Source: Fasciola hepatica
Taxonomy: Eukaryota > Platyhelminthes > Trematoda > Plagiorchiida > Fasciolidae
Assembly (NCBI GenBank): GCA_948099385.1
Contig: CANUEZ040000024.1
Location: 24,153,001 to 24,217,000, forward strand
Direction: 5' to 3'
Length of the DNA: 64,000 nt
Shown: one piece after another, positions 47,001 to 55,345 of the stretch
Position numbering within the stretch: position 1 is the first letter of the stretch
How the letters are laid out: every line of letters starts with the position of its first letter
Notes under the pieces: generated by a model
Database searches by the model: none
Told to the model about the DNA's origin: nothing
What the model saw: the letters and a program-made list of their open reading frames with translations, nothing else
Made by a program: the position numbers and the translations under genes

Positions 47001-47591
47001 GACTAGCTTTATTAGATTGCGCGTATCGTCGTCAAAAGCCAAGTCACTCTCGATCAAGTCGATGTTACTTCGAATCTTCGCGAGCCCAGAAATCACGTGC
47101 TCGATTTCTTCCACGGAATCTCCGTAATTTTGAAGGATATTCGTGATGTCTTCGTCTGGCATATCCAGCAACTGCAAAAATCCGATGCCTCGAATGCGAA
47201 GCAGACCCTACATACGAATTATTTAATCCAATAAACAGCTTAATTTGAAATAAACAAACCTGAGCTGTGTCTTCGTTGATTCCAAGACACTTGAAACATG
47301 TCTCAGATCTTGGGTACTCCCGAAGGATACTATTAGCAATGTCCTCATCCGCGTTACAAATGACAGATATTTGCTGCGCTAAGCATTCATAAATCTTGTT
47401 CTACGACCTCGAAAACTACTCAAAAAATTGATTACCTCAGCATCTTGAACTTCAAGTGCCAATATTTCTGAGTTCTGATCGCAGTACTTTAATTCCTCGC
47501 GCAGTGGAGTAATAACATTTTCCAGAGTGACAGTAACCAAAGTCTGTAGATCCTTGCAATACGTGTACGGAGAAGCAGACCCGTTAAGCAT
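16486..47591 (-). CDS. KSR: KSR, kinase suppressor of Ras: complete 15-exon gene
   Basis: KSR scaffolds Raf, MEK and ERK at the plasma membrane and activates Raf allosterically. CDS exons in transcript order: 47591-47436, 47400-47260, 47207-45890, 35045-34979, 33289-33188, 32123-32038, 31733-31642, 30992-30710, 28621-28563, 27384-27316, 26169-25885, 18007-17784, 17691-17548, 17023-16897, 16650-16486. They total 3,318 bases with no internal stop: 1,105 residues. Split codons agree at every junction and all introns are GT-AG. Domain order is CA1 coiled coil and SAM-like region (1 to about 140), proline/serine-rich linker with 14-3-3 motif RSKSHES (about 396-402), C1 zinc finger (560-611), FEFP ERK-docking motif (745-748), and kinase-like domain (about 800-1090). 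Mammalian KSRs are about 870-950 residues; the excess is in the linkers. FAFGTVWYEL and the C1 plus FxFP layout separate it from Raf, which also lacks a Ras-binding domain here. Confidence 0.97.
21187..21791 (-). mobile_element. LINE family A, 5'-truncated copy nested in family C
   Basis: About 605 bases, nearly identical to 40272-40870. The 3' end on minus is a short ATG repeat. It is flanked by the 9-base direct repeat GTCTGGAGT at 21178-21186 and 21792-21800. The same host site is uninterrupted in another family C copy (TATCTGGAGTGCGAAGAG at about 44452), which shows the empty site. Confidence 0.93.
22025..23576 (+). mobile_element. LINE family D copy, internally deleted, nested in family C
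   Basis: A GC-rich 5' leader, then the endonuclease N-terminus (HIQIACWNVRTLLDSG, IEIACLSEVRL) at 22740-22880. After about 23000 the sequence jumps to the post-RT C-terminal region (TWPLRVENIRKLEM, RRLQWFGFVLRR; 23007-23465). The tail is AGTAAAAG-like repeats. It is flanked by TCGTTTTACAT (22014-22024) and TCGTTTTGCAT (23577-23587), one mismatch in 11. The whole RT catalytic core is missing. Confidence 0.88.
24291..25884. other. KSR intron 11 sequence without recognised features
   Basis: AT-rich intron between the LINE C 5' end and KSR exon 11. I see no further exon or repeat. Confidence 0.5.
26996..27262 (+). mobile_element. tRNA-derived SINE, the most complete copy
   Basis: The head looks like a tRNA gene: the A-box-like AGTGGCTTAGAGCG at 27005-27018 and the B box GTTCGAATCC at 27045-27054, which would make an internal RNA polymerase III promoter. 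A body follows (TAGTCCGGCTCGTTACT, TGTGGTTCTCCGCTCCAAGC, GGTTGCCGGTTATC), then a tail of TAATAAAAAAAG. It lies in the KSR intron before exon 10 in transcript sense and is antisense to KSR. Confidence 0.85.
27316..31733 (-). CDS. KSR: KSR exons 7-10: Ser-rich linker with FxFP ERK-docking motif
   Basis: Exons are 31733-31642, 30992-30710, 28621-28563 and 27384-27316. Exon 8 is a Ser/Pro/Cys-rich linker (SASSCTSSAPGSPFGVG) that corresponds to the SSTTSSTPSSP linker of vertebrate KSR. It ends in CNQFEFPG, the FxFP motif (FNFP in KSR1) through which active ERK docks. Exon 9 is 59 bases; the acceptor TTTCAG at 28622 gives the only frame-compatible version, reading PLCYPSTHSSAESERTVVD. Exon 10 encodes GVLRRLESMDSQDEYSNLV then RANS, just before the kinase domain. 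Exons 7 and 9 rest on phase agreement and splice sites more than on sequence similarity, so they are less certain than their neighbours. Confidence 0.85.
28225..28395 (+). mobile_element. SINE copy, headless
   Basis: Body of the same SINE: CCATGTGGTTCCCAACTCCA, AGGTTGCCGGTTATC and a tail near ATGTAATAAAG. It lies in KSR intron 9, antisense. Confidence 0.75.
29880..30360 (+). mobile_element. LINE family B 3' fragment with (TA)n tail
   Basis: CTGCCCATCGTTTACCTTTC to GCGAATGCTGTGCGGACC matches the 3' region of the family B copies near 37440-37690 and 43750-43800. It ends in a short GATATATATATATAATC tail. It lies in KSR intron 8. Confidence 0.75.
32038..35045 (-). CDS. KSR: KSR exons 4-6: C1 zinc-finger domain
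   Basis: Exon 4 (35045-34979) encodes VLSIPRSGGTTLVV and ends in MH plus a split lysine codon. Exon 5 (33289-33188) encodes FELDSKFGDF, then CAVC and QHCLGC. Exon 6 (32123-32038) encodes IKVHKSCVPHCHRLPC. Joined, they give H560, C577, C580, C591, C594, H599, C602 and C611 or C606. This is the C1 plan of KSR and Raf: H..C-x2-C..C-x2-C-x4-H-x2-C. In mammalian KSR1 this domain binds membrane lipid and drives recruitment to the membrane. The spacer between the first His and first Cys is 16 residues, longer than the usual 11-13. Phases are 1-2, 2-2 and 2-1 and all agree. Confidence 0.93.
32904..32993. repeat. (TA)n microsatellite
   Basis: About 45 TA units with one interruption (TACATA) near 32961. 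In KSR intron 5, about 195 bases from exon 5. Confidence 0.97.
35486..36065 (-). pseudogene. Penelope-like element, GIY-YIG region, frameshifted
   Basis: Two minus-strand frames together read as the C-terminal half of a Penelope-like reverse transcriptase. Frame 1 (36065 to about 35830) has LYIQLPSKRDDKSELQIRRL and DKLPVFTSSLLTYSF. Frame 2 (about 35725-35486) has AHLADTGHYVNDDVFKIVYG and the typical close EAVAIRLLNPSLCSQKRLV then LKLPW. The GIY-YIG endonuclease straddles the shift, so its YIG and Arg motif is split. It lies in KSR intron 3, sense to KSR. Confidence 0.85.
37090..37880 (+). mobile_element. LINE family B 3' fragment with inverted LINE C piece at its edge
   Basis: From about 37150 the + frame reads FANLRHLWRRHDIWLSLEG, CKTWALRVEDAQRL and RVFGADRDN, the post-RT region. 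The 3' untranslated part runs to about 37880. The first 50 bases (37095-37140) are the inverse of a LINE C 3' segment found at 3893-3935, so two fragments are abutted head to head. Confidence 0.75.
39795..39975 (-). mobile_element. SINE inserted in LINE B
   Basis: On minus: GGTTTGCTGGTTATCCC, TGGTGCAGTGGGCC and a tail at ATGCAAAAGCATGTAATAG. It splits the LINE B post-RT reading frame between its DHR and RNDEARRRVFG blocks. Confidence 0.8.
40764..41939 (-). pseudogene. LINE A reverse transcriptase domain
   Basis: Three frames carry RT blocks in order: ERIPLIWGESLIVFIFKKG (41939-41697), FLDLKGAFDSVDR with SGVRQGCP and DYADD (41625-41002), and HFTYLGSSVTTDGSRV, LLYGCETWSLRAED (41213-40764). One frameshift near 41200 and one break near 41660 disrupt an otherwise open gene. 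Confidence 0.9.
42030..43431 (-). pseudogene. LINE A endonuclease domain
   Basis: APE-type endonuclease in two overlapping frames, 43431-43120 and 43160-42030. Visible motifs: SETRTQ (catalytic Glu), AYAP, AGDFNAQ (catalytic Asp/Asn), QIDHI and ESDHALV (catalytic His). The second frame runs on into a linker ending WVEYFKEQFSWP. It is retroelement replication machinery, not a host gene. Confidence 0.9.
43989..44054. repeat. (TA)n tail of LINE B
   Basis: 33 uninterrupted TA units, at the 3' end of the LINE B copy; similar but shorter TA tails end the copy at 30360. Confidence 0.95.
44190..45262 (-). mobile_element. LINE family C, 5' fragment
   Basis: Matches 24100-21801 of the family C copy: TTTTTATTTGGGAGCCCTAA, the GGAGCCTTCGACTTAAAAG block, and the endonuclease start read on minus (MDLCCISKTLIQDTIFV). 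It shows the uninterrupted sites into which families A and D inserted in the other copy. The remaining endonuclease and RT are missing. Confidence 0.85.
45263..45889. other. KSR intron 3, no recognised feature
   Basis: Unremarkable intron sequence next to the exon 3 donor. Confidence 0.5.
45890..47591 (-). CDS. KSR: KSR exons 1-3: CA1 region and long Ser/Pro linker
   Basis: The start ATG at 47591 is the only Met codon in frame upstream of the conserved CKDLQTLV helix; TAA codons precede it. Exon 1 (52 codons) and exon 2 (47 codons) form the CA1 helices that pair with B-Raf in the family. Intron 1 is only 35 bases and intron 2 only 52. Exon 3 is 1,318 bases and begins GLLRIRGIGFLQLLDM, the SAM-like segment, with DITNILQNYG matching the VCETVEKYG position of vertebrate KSR. 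It continues as a linker with PPNTPVQ, PGTPPPKHRLKLLFP and LHRSKSHES. The last is the phospho-dependent 14-3-3 site regulated by C-TAK1 in mammals; conservation of that regulation is inferred. The exon ends at a gtatgt donor. Confidence 0.95.
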
Positions 47592-47637
47592 ATTTATGCG
47601 GATATTATTTATCAATTATTATATTTCATGTCCATCT
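47592..47637 (-). promoter_or_regulatory. KSR 5' leader with splice acceptor and short upstream ORF
   Basis: On the minus strand TTGCCCTCAG ends at 47638 and looks like a 3' splice acceptor, used either by an upstream noncoding exon or by spliced-leader trans-splicing, which flatworms use. If used, the leader opens with ATGGACATG and a short out-of-frame reading frame closed by TGA, ahead of the KSR ATG at 47591. Such an ATG would be expected to dampen translation. No TATA box or initiator is obvious upstream. Confidence 0.4.
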
Positions 47638-50600
47638 GAGGGCAATTACTTCTTAACCGGATGATACTCGAAAAAGGAAAACGGACCACAGGAACTGCGG
47701 CAACGGTACAACGACAATGTCTCGCGATACGACGTTAATTTTTGCCAGGCGGGCTTGGAGTGTGAAAACCGAAAAAACGGTTCAACGAAATACTATGAAA
47801 CCTCCAAAAATAAGAATGTTATCCTTACTTTTGAGGTGAATTTTGTTTAAGTTTGCAAAAAGTTGGCATATGATTTGTCTGAGCAAGGCCGCCGTGGCTG
47901 TGCGCGCGGACGATTACGCCGTGGCTGTTGCGACGTTTGGTAGTTCGTGGAAACGTTCTCACTCTCCATATATGCGTACTTATAAGCCAATAAAAAATGA
48001 GCCTCATTCACCATCTAACAACACGTCACATAGCTGGCCACTAGGCTGTACAATTCCCCACACTGCTTACTGGTTATTGCGCAACCTCTTGGATTCAGCG
48101 CTGTAACGTGAATGTGGAATTCGAGGAATTACCGCACTCAGTTTACTCAAATGCAATCTTTCCGGCTCAACGGACACAGTGAACTCACGCTCAACTACAA
48201 GCGCTCTGCCATTACGAGTACTCAACTAACCACCCACAGAAAGAACGCAGCGAGTTCAGACCAGATCGCAGGATATGGAGGCATGGGCACAGTTTGTATC
48301 CAGCTCCTTGCACCCAAGGCTCAGGAGGTCATCACGCGCTGCCACAAAAAAACTAAAAAGCCTGGGCTGGAGTGGCCACTACGGTGCCGTAGATTTCTGG
48401 TGGTCCGACCATCCCTTTCCTCTTCTGTAAAACTAGAGACCCCGTAGGTAATGTGACCAACCTTAGACTCAGCTGAACAGGGGGACGTGGCAGCAAGACA
48501 AGCAACCTGCTTTCAAGGTGAGTCCTGGACGCTCACCTTCTTCGATTCTCTCCATAGACTACCGAGGTGTTGCTCGTGTGGACGATACTGAAGGCCTTCT
48601 GTCTTTTCACCACTTTTACAGACACCACTGAGGGGGGGGGGGGTGGTAGAGAAATCGGAAGACGGGGAAAAGAAGTGGACGACGAAGAAAAGAAGTTCAA
48701 TGATTTAGAAACTAGTTAGAGGTGGCAGAGATGACGACTGTAGTAAAAGGGAAACTGTGATTGCTTAGGATGCCACGTATGGGACATTTTTTTAATCCGC
48801 ATGACAGGTACTAACTAGGTCCCAAGAATGGTCTATAAAATGGGCATGGGCCAAAAGTTCCGACAAGTGCTGAAAGACGGTAATAACCAGCTGAATAGGC
48901 CAAGGACGGTCTGTATTGAAACAAATTCGGAACATCTTGGTGTGGATTGAACGGAAAGCGACCGAAATGGCACATGGCTTACTTTTTACCTGCCGACAGG
49001 TTCTTTTAATACCACTCAATATCTGCCCTCTTGAGACACACCGTATTAGGGAAGACCTATTCCTGATGCATGATCTATTCTTAACGGGCCTAGAGGATCG
49101 GTTTTTCACTCGTCCGAACTTGAAGACCCTGTGAGGACACACGCGGAAACTCTTCTAATGTCACTTTCGCGAAAATGGTTGCCCCCTTGTTGTCGAGTTT
49201 CGGCAAACCAGCTCGGTGACACCGGGGAAAAGAAGATACACACAAGAACCATGAACATTTGGGCTCAAGCCCCCTCCCGCGAACTACATCAGGATAAAGT
49301 CTCTGACGTTACTTTTTAGGGGCGACACCGGAGGCGACACATGCTAAGGGAGCTGGAGGTTATACCGTCCGTAAGCAGGGCGATCAAAATGTGTTTTTCA
49401 AATGTGAATTGAGGAGGCTGTTAGCAGCCATGCTGTTGTTCAAATATGGTAAGTGTAGGATCCTGGCAAAGCACTTGCTGAGCTTTTGTGCCCGTGGGGT
49501 CTTCTGTCTTTTTGTATCTCGCGAATCGAAAGCGAGCAACCCCCATGGAAGACACTGATCCTTGCAAACTATGGTTAGCGGAAACCAACTGTCCCTACAG
49601 AATGCGGACAAACAACACTGTTCTGTGGCATCGAACAACATACAACCTGCTTACAGGTAAGCGGTAATCAGCTGCATTTGTATAAAGTAATTTTGGTCAT
49701 GAATTTATACATTCAAACTCGGTCATCTCCAGGCAGCTACAACTTCGTCATACTAGAATGCTACACATAATCTAATCTTGAATGCGCATTCAGTTTCATT
49801 CAAAAACAGGTTGGGGACCGGTTGTGCCATAGGTGATTTTGGGTGGCACGTTGTGGCTTATTGTGTGATGTCACGAAGGCAGATCCCCACATCCTTTTGC
49901 ACTGTAGCAAGCCTAAATGCTGCTGACTCGTGATTTTCATGTTTTAAGCGTCCCCAATGTCCTCCGAGACTCTTAAACGATGTGCTTTTTGGCAGTTCAG
50001 TACTGCACTTTACTTTTTTGTTGATTTTCGCGGTCGACGCCAGATGACTCCCTTTATCACTCCACATTTTGGGCGCAATTCGGCAACATAAGGGCCAACC
50101 GGAGCTTGCATTGTAGTAGCCTTTGGTTCCCCGGTTTCGCAAGATCTCCCGCCACGCCAATTATCGCAGCTGCCGTGTAGTGACCCAAGCGCTAACCCTG
50201 CTAGCACAAACTGTGTTCATGCGCTGATTTTGCACGCGTTTTCCTCACTGAAAAAATGTACTCGATGTGCATTCTTAGTCAATGTTGACAATCGCCCTGC
50301 ACAGATTTGGTAATCAATCAGCCTGTTTGCTTGCGGAACGACAGGTGCCAACGGCTGCCGTTCTTTCTACCCCGGGATAGGAAAAAATGCCTCGTCAGCT
50401 AATCACGCCGCTTACTGCATTTCTAAGCTGCCAATCGGCTTCATTGCCCAACCCACCCCCAACCCCCCTCTCTCTTTTACGTGCGCGAATCTGCAGTACC
50501 TTTCACTTAATGCGCTCGCAACTTAACATTACCAACCAATCGGACGAGAACTTATCTGCCACCCTTAGGCGAATCCCACCAGCCGCGAAAGACGGCAGTC

Positions 50601-51214
50601 GCTGACTGGTTTCATTCCATTAATTCCTCCCCTTGCGAAACCAAACGGTAGCATTGGGGCGAACGCATCCATTTCATTTAGCCTAACATCGGACCAGAAA
50701 ATACCGTGGCCTGTGAGATACTTATGAAAAACCCTCATTGCTGCACTTGATATGTGCAAATTACGCGTGTCGAACTAAGTGGTTTCCAAGGCTACTTCAA
50801 GATGGACCACTTGTGTTATTTCGTTATTGGGTTCCCGTAAAGGAAGTAAAGTGGGAAAATAATTATGCTGATTGTGGTGTTCGGCGCAAATTGCGATGCG
50901 TTTCCTGCATCCAGTCTTTTATGTCACATTCCGCTGTCATTCTACCGACAGACCAGAAATTTTCTCGTCGAAGCACAGCATCTACAAAGTGGCAATCGTT
51001 CTTCACTGATCTAGAAGAAACTTACCGACGATTAGTTCTTTGGCTTTAGTTCTCCGGAAAGCCATGTTCCCGGGTGCCCCCAGAAGTTCGCCCCACTTTT
51101 GGCTTCTTTTGTCCCCAGTCGAGGCATCAGCTGATGAACGTAATGTGCAGCGGTCTCGCCTCATGTTGATATGAAAACTGAACCCCGTGGAAGTCCAAAT
51201 AAATCAAAAAATAC
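47638..51214. other. No recognised gene upstream of KSR
   Basis: About 3.6 kb. Several 60-115-codon frames on both strands lack splice context or recognisable motifs. A run of 12 G lies at 48632-48643. It presumably includes the KSR promoter, which I cannot delimit. The SKAAVAVRADDYAVAV stretch at 47880-47940 is GC-rich relative to its surroundings but has no counterpart that I know. Confidence 0.4.
48632..48643. repeat. Poly(G) run
   Basis: Twelve consecutive G on +. Confidence 0.95.
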
Positions 51215-51397
51215 CTGCCAATTTCAGTCTGTTTTTCCTCCAGCAATGAGGAGTCGAATTCTCGGAGCCCTTGTGCACTGGGGAGCGGAAGTGCTATCGA
51301 CAAGTCACCATGTTGGTGACAGCGCTCGATCTGCTTTAATCTTTCTCCCAAGTAACACATCTCTGCTTGTAAGGCAACCATTTGTTCGCGCAACATT
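51215..51397 (-). CDS. Candidate coiled-coil exon of an unknown gene
   Basis: A 183-base open segment between an acceptor (GGGCTCAG, ending 51398) and a donor (gtattt, starting 51214). It reads LREQMVALQAEMCYLGERLK, then QIERCHQHGDLS and a REFDSSLLEEKQTEIG end, heptad-like in its first 25 residues. Orientation is the same as KSR and about 3.6 kb upstream. I found no neighbouring exon to join to it and recognise no family. It may be a real exon of an upstream gene or chance. Confidence 0.35.
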
Positions 51398-54300
51398 CTG
51401 AGCCCAGATTACACAGCTGAAAGTGCATAAACTTATTTTACACGTTTACTGTCGAATAGAATGGGCCTAGTTGGAATTTCAGCCGCACTTATTCGAACGT
51501 TCAGCCGAGTGCTTGATGTCGACTGCTTCATGTCCCTCTGGTGATCTGGAATACGTGAAACTAATATCATTAGACAGAGTACTTGAGTTCGTCCCTATTC
51601 GCCTAATGCTGTTTGTTCCCAACGGGCGGAATCGGCAAACAGTAGCTTTCAGCTCCAAAGGCAGTAGGTTATTGAATTATTGTACTGTACATTACTTTTC
51701 TCTTGCACCACCCTCGTGCAACTTTTTGGCTGCACTTCGTCCTCCGGCGAAGGGTTTCTCTCGGGTCTACTGGACAACTGAAGTTAGTATTCGGGTAATA
51801 TTCTACGGTAAACCCGTGGAAACTCTCCCGTCGCTTGATGGAAATTCATCATCTTCAGACTACTCCTGTATTTGCCAGGCTTCATCGTACGGAGCTGGGG
51901 CATATGATAATTGTTTATTTAAAGGAAACTTACTGGTGTGCAATAGCTTCCTAATCGGTCTGTTGGGAGTTTTGGCCGGAAGAGTTGCGTGTGTTCCCAG
52001 TAGACGGTGAAAACGAGCTCCGCCCACATTGGGCACGTGAGCGTGCGCTTTATCCGCCGTCAACCATGATTGACTGATCACGCGTACATGTTAGTTTTTG
52101 TCGTCCGAAACGTGGACGACAGCCAGAAACCGTAATTCGATAGACATCTAAGAACCTCAAAGTTTAGTTCACGACGAAACTTTCTTAATTCGGGAGAGAA
52201 GCCGGTCCTATAGCTTTTACCTAATAATAGCAGCGTTTCCGAATTGCATGAGAATCTTGAAAAAGCTTCTCACGCGGTAGAGGTTTGACGAATGGCAATG
52301 ACACATTAGCCATCGTCGTCACTGGAATAAACACATTTGCAGTTAATTCCAGACAGGCGACACTGAACCAAAGTGGACGATATACACTTGACACAGAAGA
52401 TATTTGGATCCGCGGATGGAGCCGGGTCGTCGGAAAAATTATCTTTGTGATTGAAACGACTAAATCTCACCGCTATAATTCCATGGTTATCGTATTCAAC
52501 GAACTTTATTAGTGCGGATAATGCATAAACTAGAACCAAATTATCAAGTCTGGTGGTGGTTAAGGAGGAGCTGACCAACAACAGCCTGCTTTTCTCCACA
52601 CCCAATTTAGGATTGTCGTCAGGAATTACCCAGTTGGTTGAGGTTTTTGATTCTTAACACCATCTGAAAGGCTGTGATGGGACGCTTCTGTTTCCATTGA
52701 CCATGGTCTTGATTTGGTATAGATGTGATTCGAAAAAGATGGCACTGAATTTGTTCAGCCCGCCGTGGTATCTTACACGGCTGGCAATATGAATTAGATA
52801 ATGAAAATTCCTGGACATTTACTCTAATCAATAAATCACCTTATGCATTCAAACAAGCTCCAGCCACATAGTGGAGGCCTCAACAAGAGTGAACTCTGTG
52901 CAAGGCTGTACCAGCTTACGTGCGGACAAAAGCAAGGGCAAAACGTGGTTATATATGTGTGCAGGGATAGTCTCTTTGAGACGGCCTATCCCCAAGGACG
53001 CCAAAAATTATCGGAATTTCATTGTTTCCCAAGATCGGTATTCCATACATCCACGGCGTTTGTGACGGAATCCCACTGGTAATTCCAATCGCATTTGCTC
53101 TAGTCCGTCGTTAACTATGTTTATTTGTTGTCCGCGAGGAATAATACCTCTGCTGACTGGCTATTCTGTCCATAGAGAAACATGCCTCCTTACAAATCCT
53201 AAGCATAAACAGTGCGTGTATTATATTAAAAAAACAGACAATCATATCCATATTAAGATTCTCGAAGGGTGACACTACGTGGCGACCACGACAAAAAATG
53301 GCACCGGTTAACAAGTAATCGCTTACTAAAGGAAACGTTACCTTACGTTGATGACATGCCCCTTGTGGCGTAAAGTTGTCACAACTGTGATAACCAGTGT
53401 GCGAATTTTTCATTTTAATGGGCGGTCGTGCAAGATGATCGCAAATGACAGCTCTTAGTTGTATCTCCTTGAGATGGGGGCTTTCTTGAGTCGAAAGCCT
53501 TTACTTTGCTCTTGCTTCAATTCCGAAATTGTTTTGTTACGAACTTTTCGCATGTCATGAGGCTACATCTCTCCCGCGTGAACACCAACCAAGAAAGGCC
53601 TTGACTTCAGTGGTTCAACAAATCGACACCGGACGGTCCATAAAGGCATTCTGGAAGAGCCGAACAGATGCAGCCTATCAACGTGCGGCCGAATGTGACC
53701 CGATGTTGTCCTGTCCAATGTGGTGTCTCTCGACAGTTTGTTTAGGGCCATTTCGAGCCCAGTGTGACAGTAATAGCCCGGTTGTGCTTGAGACTCCTTA
53801 GTAACCTTCGTAGTTTGCATCAGTTCACGAAATCCACTTGGTACTTTGGGATGCAGAGGCCTTTTTGAGCGTAGAACATCATGGACTAGGGACGCCGATA
53901 AGTGACATTTTTCGCATAAATTGCGTCAAATCGAAGTGAATCTCTGCCGGGGATCTTAACTGATTACCTGGAATGTGAAATCCCACATACCTTCTCGAGT
54001 TGTTCTCAACAAAATCATTGCCTCACGGACTATGTAGGTTGCTGGAACAAGGCCCATTGGAGCCTCTGTTGTCGATTCCGCTTGTTGGCCATTACTGGCA
54101 CGCCCAAGAACATATCATCTATTTCATCTATCGACGCCACCGGGGCAGCAGTTCGCTTCCAGGTCGGAGAAGGTCTCGTGGACTGCACTTTCTTATGGGC
54201 CTGTTAACCGTTAGAGGAAGATATCAGAATGGCGAATAATGCGGTCTCTTTCCCCTGTACTTATTGTGCGGGTCAACCAGTCAGCAGAAGGGCAGGTAAA

Positions 54301-54560
54301 ATCTCATTGGTTGCCTATGTCAGAGTTGGCCGGGTGTGTGTGCGTCGCCCTCCTTGTGAATCGTGCCTAGTGTGTCCGTGCTATCCGATTCACATGACCA
54401 CTGAACCATCCGATTAGGTCCGTTACTAGGCCTCCACATACTTTTGTGATTTAATGTTCATGCCTACCCAATGTTGCGAAAATCACCGTGCGCAAACACG
54501 ACAGTCAAGTGACTCACTCACACTTCTAGTCATCTGCTAACCTGTGGTTTCTTTATCTAT
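51398..54560. other. No recognised feature
   Basis: Open frames such as 51471-52010 (+) and 53563-53820 (-) carry no motif that I can name. No repeat from elsewhere in the window recurs here. Confidence 0.4.
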
Positions 54561-54585
54561 GGAATACTGGGATCTTGGCTGTTTT

Positions 54586-54985
54586 CATTCAGACAGGCCC
54601 ATTAGAAAGGCCAAGTAAACAACCAACCACCTGGTGTGTATGTGTGGTTGTAGTTTACCTCGAGCGGTTCTGCCTCGGTTTTTTGTTCATTCCCGATGTA
54701 CCAGCCGAAAATGTTTGGCAGTTGTGTTTAGACCTAGACTTATGGAAACCAGAATTTAACAAAGGCCGAAATGATTGTTTTATGAAGCCGAAAGCCACTG
54801 GACTGGGAATGCTCATAGAACTGCGGATAAGTACACTACTTTATGTTATTTTCGTGTACTCGTGCGTTACCTATGTGGCTAAAGAATGCTTCAAGAAACA
54901 TAAGCTTATGCAAAAGGGAGAAGAGGTTTTGCTTAACACAGTAACTTGGTGCTGGCGGAATACGTACTGGGCGAACGTACAATAG
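54586..54985 (+). CDS. Candidate terminal exon, membrane-anchored protein of unknown family
   Basis: A frame open from an acceptor-like TTTCATTCAG (ending 54585; others possible at about 54665 and 54703) to TAG at 54983-54985. An AATAAA follows at 54991-54996. It reads DLDLWKPEFNKGRNDCFM, then one hydrophobic segment (ISTLLYVIFVYSCVTYV) followed by a basic tail KECFKKHKLMQKG. The stop-then-poly(A) arrangement is what a last exon looks like, but I have no upstream exon and no family assignment. Confidence 0.35.
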
Positions 54986-55179
54986 CTCTAAATAAAGATT
55001 ATTTTATATTATATTTGGTAATTTAATAAAGTTCTACATCGAAATATGCCAGCCGCATAGAATGGAATAGACCCCCTTTTCCGGCCCGATATTCACATTT
55101 GCGTGCTGTTTCGTGACATCTATGGAGAAACGTGAATAATTCATGATTTTTAGGCAAGTGAGCTAAAACAGCTAAAGGT

Positions 55180-55345
55180 TTTTACATATATATATAAATG
55201 TGACGAGAGGGCTGAGGAGTGTCGGGTACGCACACCTGATGAGCGGCGACTAAAGCGAAACCGGTCGTGTGCTTCGGGGAAATTTCGTCCGTACGTTAAT
55301 GCGCCAAACATTATATATATATACATATATATGGACGAAATTCAC
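55180..55345 (+). mobile_element. Penelope-like element end fragment
   Basis: The hammerhead sits between two TA-rich tracts (55185-55198 and 55312-55331). AATTTCGTCC at 55281-55290 is repeated inverted at 55333-55342 (GGACGAAATT). No coding part of the element is present. Confidence 0.6.
55229..55272 (+). ncRNA. Hammerhead ribozyme motif (Penelope-associated minimal type)
   Basis: All core elements are in order: CTGATGAG (55236-55243), CGAAAC (55256-55261) and a GTC cleavage triplet (55264-55266). Stem I pairs GCACAC (55230-55235) with GTGTGC (55267-55272), six Watson-Crick pairs. Stem II is short (GC/GC). Stem III is only the palindrome ACCGGT, which suggests a form acting as a dimer. Minimal hammerheads of this kind are known from Penelope-like elements. 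Cleavage would fall after C55266. Confidence 0.82.
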
